Positions 22,974 to 29,090 of a DNA stretch of 29,090 bases are shown in pieces. Under the pieces are notes generated by a model. That model had not been told where the DNA came from. It worked only from the letters and a program-made list of their open reading frames with translations, and searched no databases. Position 1 is the first letter of the stretch, and every line of letters begins with the position of its first letter. The stretch comes from Reddybacter sp041622675 (GTDB taxonomy: Bacteria; Pseudomonadota; Gammaproteobacteria; Pseudomonadales; Porticoccaceae), in assembly GCA_041622675.1 (NCBI GenBank), contig JBFJYH010000036.1, positions 1 through 29,090 of the forward strand. Direction: 5' to 3'. A program made the translations under genes and the position numbers.

Positions 22974-23058
22974 TGGTGCCCAAGGCCGGACTTGAACCGG
23001 CACGGCTTACGCCACTACCCCCTCAAGATAGCGTGTCTACCAATTCCACCACTTGGGC
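22974..23058 (-). tRNA. leuU: tRNA-Leu (GAG)
   Basis: 85-base class II tRNA with encoded CCA. The acceptor GCCCAAG pairs with CTTGGGC; the anticodon loop CTTGAGG gives GAG, reading CUC and CUU. A long variable arm (TGGCGTAAGCCGT) and T loop TTCAAGT are present. It lies between secG and the initiator tRNA, as leuU does in E. coli. Confidence 0.95.
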
Positions 23059-23140
23059 AAAAACTTTTTACTCAACTTTAAAGATCCGATAAATGAGACG
23101 AAACAAACACCGTCCCTTTATTAATTCAAACCCATCAATT

Positions 23141-23557
23141 TCAGTCAGTCGACTGTTCCGGAGGCAAGACCAAATCGCCTGTGGAATCTTCAAGTTCTGG
23201 CAGCTCCAAGCTCCCACCATCGCTTGACTGACTCTCAAGCACAGGGATAGCACTATCCTCTTCGAGAACAGGTGCTTGAGCCTCTAATAGCTCAATAGCA
23301 GGCAACACCTCTTTATCAATACCCGCCGAGTTCTTTGCAATCACCGCCAAGGCAAAGCTTGTCGTAAAAAACAATGTCGCCAGTATTGCTGTCGCCTTAC
23401 TAAAAAAGTTCCAAGTACCCCCACTACCAAACAAGGTTTGCGAAGCACCTGCACCAAATGACGCACCAGCATCAGCACCCTTGCCCTGCTGCACTAAAAT
23501 CATGCCGATAATAGCCAAAGCTGTTAGCAAGTGGACAACGAGCACCACCTTTTCCAT
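23141..23557 (-). CDS. secG: Preprotein translocase subunit SecG
   Basis: Small inner-membrane partner of SecYE. The 138 residues include two membrane helices (about 3-22 and 52-73) flanking the conserved cytosolic loop ILVQQGKGADAGASFGAGASQTLFGSGG, the family signature. The C-terminal ~55 residues are acidic and Ser/Pro-rich and longer than usual (E. coli has 110 residues in total). The ATG at 23557 overlaps the tpiA stop by one base (TAATG), so the two are coupled; the frame is open from a TTG seven codons earlier. Confidence 0.95.
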   Translation of the reverse strand: MEKVVLVVHLLTALAIIGMILVQQGKGADAGASFGAGASQTLFGSGGTWNFFSKATAILATLFFTTSFALAVIAKNSAGIDKEVLPAIELLEAQAPVLEEDSAIPVLESQSSDGGSLELPELEDSTGDLVLPPEQSTD

Positions 23558-24303
23558 TACGCCTCCGCCATTTGACAAATTGCCATAAATTGTTCCGCGT
23601 GTAGTGATGCGCCGCCCACCAGAGCACCATCGATATCTTGCTGCCTAAATAACTGAACAGCATTTTCCACACTAACACTACCACCGTATAGCAGGCGCAT
23701 AGCATTGGCTGTTTTGCCCAGTCTGGCCCGAATAAAAGCCAGAGCTTCTTGCGCTTCTCCCGGACTTGCCACCTCGCCAGTCCCAATAGCCCAGACAGGC
23801 TCATAGGCAATAACAGCTGTCGCGAGAGCCTCCACACCTGCAATCTCAACTACCGCATCCAGCTGTTTAGCAATAATGTCAAAAGCCCTACCTTGCTGTC
23901 GCTCCTCAAGGCTCTCACCAACACAAAGTATCGGCACCAAACCTCCCGCTTGCGCAGCTATAAACTTCTCAGCCACCTGCTGGACAGTTTCACCAAAGTA
24001 GATGCGGCGTTCAGAATGCCCAACCAACACATAGCCACAACCCAATCCCGCCAGCATACTCGCCGACACTTCACCCGTGTAGGCACCCCTTTCATACTGG
24101 CTAACATTCTGCGCTCCGAGGCTAACACCACTGCCACCAAGCATTGCAGCGACATCAGCGAGAAACACATTGGGCGGGCAGACTGCACAATCATAGGAGG
24201 CTTCACTGACACTAAAATTATCCGCAATACTCCTCGACAATTCAATCGATCCTGACCGCGAGCCATTCATTTTCCAGTTGCCAACTACCAAAGGCCTACG
24301 CAT
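23557..24303 (-). CDS. tpiA: Triosephosphate isomerase
   Basis: Glycolytic TIM-barrel enzyme interconverting dihydroxyacetone phosphate and glyceraldehyde-3-phosphate. Catalytic residues are visible: Lys in NWKMNG (residue 11), His in LVGHSERR (~93) and Glu in AYEPVWAIGTG (~165); the phosphate loop LLYGGSV is near 206. The 248 residues are typical. I chose MRRPLVVGNWKMNG at 24303 by family similarity; an ATG directly before it and a GTG at 24315 are also possible. In E. coli tpiA lies elsewhere; its place between glmM and secG is the Pseudomonas arrangement. Confidence 0.95.
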   Translation of the reverse strand: MRRPLVVGNWKMNGSRSGSIELSRSIADNFSVSEASYDCAVCPPNVFLADVAAMLGGSGVSLGAQNVSQYERGAYTGEVSASMLAGLGCGYVLVGHSERRIYFGETVQQVAEKFIAAQAGGLVPILCVGESLEERQQGRAFDIIAKQLDAVVEIAGVEALATAVIAYEPVWAIGTGEVASPGEAQEALAFIRARLGKTANAMRLLYGGSVSVENAVQLFRQQDIDGALVGGASLHAEQFMAICQMAEA

Positions 24304-24413
24304 CATTCTCCGCACACCTCTTTCATCGACTGCGCCCCTCTGAAAACGGCCGCCATGTTAACCAAGTTGCAACACTTATACAAGATATCTTGAAACATTA
24401 TATCTCAAAGCAA

Positions 24414-25757
24414 TTACGCAACCTGGTCGCTAACCGTATCGGCGATTTGCCGCACCAACTCGCCGACAAGAGAGGCATCATCGCCCTCAACCATTACCCT
24501 TATTACCGGCTCAGTGCCTGAGGGGCGCAAAAGTACACGACCATTACCCGCCAATTTTTTTTCGGCGTTCAAAATAGCTTTTTTTACATCATTATTCGAA
24601 TGCAGATCAACTGACTTTTTTACTGCAACGTTGATCATTGTTTGTGGCAACTTGTGGTAATTATCGCACAGCTCAGCCAGAGGCTTCCCATCTGCAATCA
24701 TAGCCCGCACTACTTGCAACGCCGCAACCACACCATCACCCGTGGTCGTAATATCACCACATACAATATGTCCTGAGTTCTCACCACCCAGTTCCCACTG
24801 ATTTTTTTTCATGGTTTCAATGACATGCCGATCACCAACTTTTGCCCGTGCAAAAGGGACATTCAGCTCAGCCAACGCTTTTTCCAGACCGAAGTTACTC
24901 ATTAAAGTACCCGCGACACCTGAACACGGCAGGTCATTTGCCCGACGAAACACAGCAATAACATAGAGTAGCTCGTCGCCATCAACAATCTCACCATTAG
25001 CATCGACAAAAAGAACCCTGTCGCCATCACCATCAAAAGCAATACCAATATCCGCACCTAGCTCTAACACTTCTCTCGATAATTGCTGGGGGCTAGTAGA
25101 GCCACACTGATGATTGATATTCAGGCCATCCGGCTCGGTGCCCACCTCTACCACCTCAGCACCGAGCTCCCGAAAGACATCGGGAGCAACGTGATAAGTA
25201 GCACCATTGGCGCAATCAACGACTATTTTAAGACCCGCAAAACTAACACCGCTGGGTAGCGTGCCCTTACAAAATTCGATATATCGTCCAGCCGCATCGC
25301 CAATCCGTGAGGCACGACCCAGCTCGTTAGAGCCACAGGTCACAATGCCCTGCTGCAAATAGCTCTCTATTTCTAGCTCTATATCATCTGACAATTTATA
25401 ACCGTCGCTGCCGAAAAATTTAATGCCATTATCCTGGTAAGCATTGTGGGATGCACTGATCACTATGCCTGCTTGAGCGCGAAAGGTACGACTTAAGTAA
25501 GCAATAGCCGGGGTTGGCATTGGGCCCAGCAAACCGACATCAACACCCGCTGCGATAATTCCAGCCTCCAACGCCGACTCGAACATATAACCAGAGACTC
25601 GGGTATCTTTGCCGACAAGAATCAGGTTGCGCCCCTTACTCGACTTTGCAAACACCTTACCTGCCGCCCAGCCCAGCTTGAGCACAAAGTCTACCGTTAT
25701 TGGGTGCTCACCCACACAACCACGAATCCCATCGGTACCAAAAAACTGCTTTTTCAT
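24414..25757 (-). CDS. glmM: Phosphoglucosamine mutase
   Basis: Converts glucosamine-6-phosphate to glucosamine-1-phosphate for UDP-GlcNAc, and so for peptidoglycan and LPS. The protein starts with KKQFFGTDGIRG; the active phosphoserine is in GIVISASHNAYQDNGIKFFG (about residue 102); the metal-binding loop is AFDGDGDRVLFVD (~245); sugar binding is GGENSGHIVCGD (~328) and phosphate binding is LLRPSGTEPVIRVMVEG at the end. The ATG at 25757 gives 447 residues (family ~445) and has GAAAGG upstream; the frame is open 19 codons further but without similarity. Confidence 0.96.
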   Translation of the reverse strand: MKKQFFGTDGIRGCVGEHPITVDFVLKLGWAAGKVFAKSSKGRNLILVGKDTRVSGYMFESALEAGIIAAGVDVGLLGPMPTPAIAYLSRTFRAQAGIVISASHNAYQDNGIKFFGSDGYKLSDDIELEIESYLQQGIVTCGSNELGRASRIGDAAGRYIEFCKGTLPSGVSFAGLKIVVDCANGATYHVAPDVFRELGAEVVEVGTEPDGLNINHQCGSTSPQQLSREVLELGADIGIAFDGDGDRVLFVDANGEIVDGDELLYVIAVFRRANDLPCSGVAGTLMSNFGLEKALAELNVPFARAKVGDRHVIETMKKNQWELGGENSGHIVCGDITTTGDGVVAALQVVRAMIADGKPLAELCDNYHKLPQTMINVAVKKSVDLHSNNDVKKAILNAEKKLAGNGRVLLRPSGTEPVIRVMVEGDDASLVGELVRQIADTVSDQVA

Positions 25758-25816
25758 GACCTTTCTTACTCCATTTCCACTTGCTAACAACTCAAAGTCA
25801 GGCTCACACAACAACT

Positions 25817-26653
25817 CTACCCCTGTACAGCCCTCAAGACCTTCAAACTGTCTACTGTCGCAGCAACATCATGGACTCGCAAAATAGCGACCCCTGCCTG
25901 CGCAGCCAAAACAGCTAACGCAGCACTTCCAAAAACGCGCTGTTTAACGGGTTTATCGAGCATGACGCCAACCATTGACTTGCGTGAAACGCCAACCATT
26001 ACGGGGATGCCCTCCGCAACAAAGTCCGGCAGCGCTCTAAATAAAGCCACGTTTTGCTCAAAGGTTTTGCCAAAGCCAAAGCCAGGATCGAGCACCAAAC
26101 GAGAACTAACAATACCCGCCTGCTCACAAGCACGAATACGCTGGCGCAAATAGAGAAGAACCTCTTCGACAACATCCCCATACTGTGGGTCATTCTGCAT
26201 GACCTGTGGCTCACCAAGGCTATGCATTAAACAAATCACAAGACTACTCGCTGCCGCAGACTCAATGGCATGCTCACGGCCCAGAGCCCGGACATCGTTA
26301 AGCAGCACAGCTCCTCTACTCGCCGCTTCGGCGATCAGCACAGGACTACTCGTGTCAATCGATAAGGGAATGTCAAAGCGACTACGAAGAGCCTCTATCA
26401 CCGGCAATACTCTATTCAACTCAGCACTCAATGGCACTGCATCGGCACCAGGACGGGTTGACTCACCACCAATATCTAATAAGTCTGCCCCCTCATCGAT
26501 GCAGTCTTGCGCACGGCGCAAGACTGCATCCAAATCAACCTTATCGTTATGAAATAAATTGCCGCCATCAGAAAAAGAATCCGGCGTCAGATTTAGAATA
26601 GCCATCACCAAAGGACGTTTTCGCTGCGTGATGCGCTCCATAAAGGACATCAT
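25817..26653 (-). CDS. folP: Dihydropteroate synthase
   Basis: Folate pathway enzyme that joins p-aminobenzoate to the pterin pyrophosphate; the sulfonamide target. The 278 residues show the classic TIM-barrel motifs: MAILNLTPDSFSDGG (~17-31), LLDIGGESTRPGA (~58-70), LSIDTSSP, VLLNDVRAL, DPGFGFGKTFEQN and GVSRKSMVG, with AILRVHDVAAT near the end. The start is the first ATG of ATGATG, without a strong ribosome binding site. It follows the ftsH terminator by 20 bases, so it may depend on read-through. Confidence 0.96.
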   Translation of the reverse strand: MMSFMERITQRKRPLVMAILNLTPDSFSDGGNLFHNDKVDLDAVLRRAQDCIDEGADLLDIGGESTRPGADAVPLSAELNRVLPVIEALRSRFDIPLSIDTSSPVLIAEAASRGAVLLNDVRALGREHAIESAAASSLVICLMHSLGEPQVMQNDPQYGDVVEEVLLYLRQRIRACEQAGIVSSRLVLDPGFGFGKTFEQNVALFRALPDFVAEGIPVMVGVSRKSMVGVMLDKPVKQRVFGSAALAVLAAQAGVAILRVHDVAATVDSLKVLRAVQG

Positions 26654-26673
26654 AGTGAGTAACCCCGCGAATT

Positions 26674-26707
26674 AAAAAAGCCACCGGATAGAACCTATCC
26701 GGTGGCT
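26674..26707 (-). terminator. Intrinsic terminator between ftsH and folP
   Basis: On the minus strand AGCCACCGGATAG-GTT-CTATCCGGTGGCT is a perfect 13-bp stem that runs into a T-run (TTTTTT with the stem's last base), 20 bases after the ftsH stop. Confidence 0.92.
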
Positions 26708-26727
26708 CGCCAGCAAATAACAGCGTG

Positions 26728-28641
26728 TCAGTTATCTTCGACAGCGCCACCAATACCAGCACCTGGCTTATCACTAGAGACTGACTCGGCATCAGCCTCA
26801 GCATCACCTGCTGGGTGGTCAAAATCATGCCAGTCACGCGGAGGACGAACCTTCCGACGGGCCATCAGGTCATCGACCTGCTCTGAATCAAGGGTTTCGT
26901 ATTCCATCAACGCCTCCTTCATGGCGTGAAGAATATCAATATTCTCTTTAAGTAATGTCTCAGCACGACCATAAGTTGAGTCGACAATATTTCGAACCTC
27001 TTCATCAATTTGCTGGGAAATCGTACCGGAAAAATTCTTGCCAGCCTGCCCTGGTATTGCCGATTCTTCGTCACCGTATAAAATAGGGCCCAGTTTTTCA
27101 GTCAACCCCCAACGCGTCACCATACTACGTGCCAATTGGCTAGCACGCTCGATGTCATTGGATGCGCCCGTAGTCACGCCATCTAAGCCGTGTATCAACT
27201 CTTCGGCTATACGCCCACCATACAGACTACACAACTGCCCCTCTAACTTTCGCTTACTATAGCTGTACTGGTCTTCCTGAGGCAGAAACTGCGTGACACC
27301 GAGAGCTCGACCGCGTGGAATAATACTAACCTTATGCACAGGGTCATGCTCAGGCACCAAGCGCCCCACGATGGCGTGCCCCGCCTCATGATAGGCCGTA
27401 TTCGCCTTCTCTTCTTCCGACATCACCATGGAACGGCGTTCAGCACCCATCAAAATCTTATCGCGGGCGTGTTCAAATTCTTCCATTGTCAATAAACGAC
27501 GATTGGCCCGTGCAGCAAAGAGAGCAGCTTCATTAATCAAATTTGCCAAGTCGGCCCCGGAAAATCCCGGTGTACCCCGCGCAATAATACCCAAGTCTAT
27601 CTTATCATCGAGCGGGACCTTGCGAACATGCACTTTTAATATTTGCTCACGACCGCGAATGTCTGGCAAGCCAACGTAAACCTGCCGATCAAAACGACCG
27701 GGGCGTAGCAATGCCTTATCTAGTACATCAGGACGGTTAGAAGCTGCGATAACAATCACACCGTCATTGGCTTCAAAGCCGTCCATCTCAACCAATAGCT
27801 GGTTAAGTGTTTGCTCTCGCTCGTCATTGCCGCCACCTACGCCTCCGCCACGCGTGCGACCAACCGCGTCAATCTCATCAATAAAAATAATACACGGCGC
27901 CTGTTTCTTTGCTTGCTCAAACATATCGCGCACACGCGACGCACCGACACCGACGAACATTTCGACAAAATCAGACCCCGAGATAGAAAAGAAAGGGACC
28001 TTGGCCTCCCCTGCAATTGCCTTGGCAAGTAGGGTTTTGCCCGTCCCAGGGGGACCCGACATCAAAACACCGCGGGGTATACGCCCCCCAAGGCTTTGAA
28101 ACTTGGAGGGGTCACGGAGAAATTCAACTAATTCTCCTACCTCTTCCTTCGCCTCATCAACACCAGCGACATCAGCAAACGTCGTTTTAACCTGATCCTC
28201 ACTCAATAATTTTGCCTTACTTTTGCCAAAGGACATGGGTCCACCACGGCCGGCACCACCCGCACCGCCTTGCATCTGGCGCATAAAAAACATAAAAATA
28301 AGTACAATCAGCAAAATTGGGAAAGCCGCCATCAATAACTGCATCCAGATGCTGGGCTTTTGAGGCTCCCGACCCTCCACGTTCACGTTATGATTGAGAG
28401 GATCATTCATCATCCCACCATCATAGACATCGGGCCGCACGGTGCGAAAGCGCGCACCATCATGGTATTCGCCCTCAATAACCTGCCCCTCGATAACAAC
28501 GCTACGCACACGATCGCCCTGCACTTCATCGACAAAATTCGTATAGCTGATACTATTTGGCGTTGGTCCCTCTTTAAAATTTTGGAATATTGACAGCAAT
28601 ATTGCTGCAATAATCACCCATAAAATTAGATTTTTGGCCAT
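26728..28641 (-). CDS. ftsH: ATP-dependent zinc metalloprotease FtsH
   Basis: Membrane-anchored AAA+ protease that degrades misfolded membrane proteins and regulators such as LpxC. Features in order: first membrane helix (KNLILWVIIAAILLSIF), periplasmic domain, second helix (~100-122), AAA module with Walker A SGPPGTGKT (~195), Walker B CIIFIDEIDAVGRTRGGG (~250), SRH region LLRPGRFDRQV, then the zinc site HEAGH (~415) with a third ligand in GASNDIERAS. The 637 residues from MAKNL match the E. coli start; a TTG three codons earlier (28650), with GGGGG 7 bases upstream, might be used instead. The C-terminal tail is acidic. Confidence 0.97.
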   Translation of the reverse strand: MAKNLILWVIIAAILLSIFQNFKEGPTPNSISYTNFVDEVQGDRVRSVVIEGQVIEGEYHDGARFRTVRPDVYDGGMMNDPLNHNVNVEGREPQKPSIWMQLLMAAFPILLIVLIFMFFMRQMQGGAGGAGRGGPMSFGKSKAKLLSEDQVKTTFADVAGVDEAKEEVGELVEFLRDPSKFQSLGGRIPRGVLMSGPPGTGKTLLAKAIAGEAKVPFFSISGSDFVEMFVGVGASRVRDMFEQAKKQAPCIIFIDEIDAVGRTRGGGVGGGNDEREQTLNQLLVEMDGFEANDGVIVIAASNRPDVLDKALLRPGRFDRQVYVGLPDIRGREQILKVHVRKVPLDDKIDLGIIARGTPGFSGADLANLINEAALFAARANRRLLTMEEFEHARDKILMGAERRSMVMSEEEKANTAYHEAGHAIVGRLVPEHDPVHKVSIIPRGRALGVTQFLPQEDQYSYSKRKLEGQLCSLYGGRIAEELIHGLDGVTTGASNDIERASQLARSMVTRWGLTEKLGPILYGDEESAIPGQAGKNFSGTISQQIDEEVRNIVDSTYGRAETLLKENIDILHAMKEALMEYETLDSEQVDDLMARRKVRPPRDWHDFDHPAGDAEADAESVSSDKPGAGIGGAVEDN

Positions 28642-28756
28642 TTCGTTCAAGATACTACCCCCGCACCAGCTATCTGCCAGTTTTAATACGCATTCATTTC
28701 ATCAAGCAATGTTCTCAGCTGAGTATAACCCTTTTTCGCGAACACGCTGTAAACCA

Positions 28757-29090
28757 TCACAATTTCGTTCGAAATCCTCGCGCGAGAAAATAGACTTCGC
28801 TAGACCGTGCTCTCGAGGCAGCCGGTTTTTTTATAGAAACACTCGTAAAATCGACACGCAATTCTCGAACCAGTGTGTCGAAGCCCTCACCCTGAAAAAC
28901 CTTTGCGAGAAACGCACCATCGCGAGCCAACACCTGACGCGCAAAGTCCAACGCCAGTTCCACCAAATACATTGCCCTAGGCTGATCCACTGCCTTGACA
29001 CCACTCATATTAGGCGCCATATCAGAAATCACAAGATCGACAGAGCGCTCACCCAAGCTGCCAAGAATGGCATTAAAGACCTCGTCCTCA
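28757..29090 (-). CDS. rlmE: 23S rRNA (uridine-2552-2'-O) methyltransferase, C-terminal part (cut by window edge)
   Basis: The last ~111 residues of RlmE (FtsJ/RrmJ), which methylates U2552 in the ribosomal A loop using SAM. Family motifs: DLVISDMAPNMSGVKAVDQP with the catalytic Asp, RAMYLVELALDFARQVL, FLAKVFQGEGFD with the catalytic Lys, and KPAASRARSSEVYFLARGF with the catalytic Glu. The reading frame stays open to the right edge, so the true start is outside. It precedes ftsH by about 115 bases, as in E. coli. Confidence 0.95.
   Translation of the reverse strand, partial: EDEVFNAILGSLGERSVDLVISDMAPNMSGVKAVDQPRAMYLVELALDFARQVLARDGAFLAKVFQGEGFDTLVRELRVDFTSVSIKKPAASRARSSEVYFLARGFRTKL

Noticed and set aside
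24381..24392. 12-base palindrome CAAGATATCTTG upstream of tpiA
   Set aside because: It is AT-rich and short, and no well-spaced promoter boxes surround it; it could easily be chance.
25758..25814. N-terminal extension of GlmM
   Set aside because: Family members begin at the KKQFFGTDGIRG segment; the extra 19 codons show no similarity.

Overview
The window looks like chromosome of a gammaproteobacterium, probably a marine, Pseudomonas/Cellvibrio-like lineage. The main reason is the right half, which carries the conserved minus-strand cluster rlmE-ftsH-folP-glmM-tpiA-secG-tRNA(Leu, GAG)-tRNA(fMet)-rimP-nusA-infB-rbfA-truB-rpsO-pnp. It is the same order as in E. coli and Pseudomonas, with tpiA between glmM and secG as in pseudomonads. 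The genus-level guess is inference from gene order and protein similarity recalled from memory; no search was run.

Layout. 1-3149 (minus): a tripartite RND efflux operon in the order outer-membrane lipoprotein, membrane-fusion adaptor, RND pump (pump cut by the window edge). 3318-5240 (plus): two proteins with SEC-C zinc motifs, a YchJ-like protein and a DUF1186-YecA-SEC-C protein. 5329-7179 (minus): a cation/proton antiporter with a C-terminal TrkA-like domain. 7180-7684: a 505-base non-coding stretch ending in a good sigma70 promoter. 7685-9689 (plus): trpB-trpA, overlapping, as a stand-alone pair with unusual residues at the alpha-beta interface. 9690-9891: a hairpin-rich spacer ahead of an unrecognised 185-residue protein (9892-10449), which converges on an alanine dehydrogenase gene (10442-11536, minus). 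11742-13579: a glycine-zipper lipoprotein, a transglutaminase-like protein and a MOSC protein.

13708-29090 (all minus) is the information-processing superoperon. It begins off the right edge with rlmE (23S rRNA 2'-O-methyltransferase) and ftsH (membrane protease). A strong terminator follows ftsH, then come folP, glmM, tpiA and secG. Two tRNAs follow; a consensus promoter with a GC-rich discriminator drives the initiator tRNA, and a terminator separates that tRNA from rimP. rimP, nusA, infB, rbfA, truB, rpsO and pnp then couple ribosome maturation, transcription elongation, translation initiation and RNA decay. A hairpin separates rpsO from pnp, and a clear intrinsic terminator closes the unit after pnp.

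No mobile element, CRISPR array, rRNA or phage gene was seen. The points most worth a second look are the divergent TrpA/TrpB interface, the U1:U72 initiator tRNA, the nested hairpins after trpA, the paired SEC-C genes, the degenerate nucleotide-binding motif of the antiporter, and the 18-bp tandem repeat inside infB. I did not find a clearly new multi-gene system.
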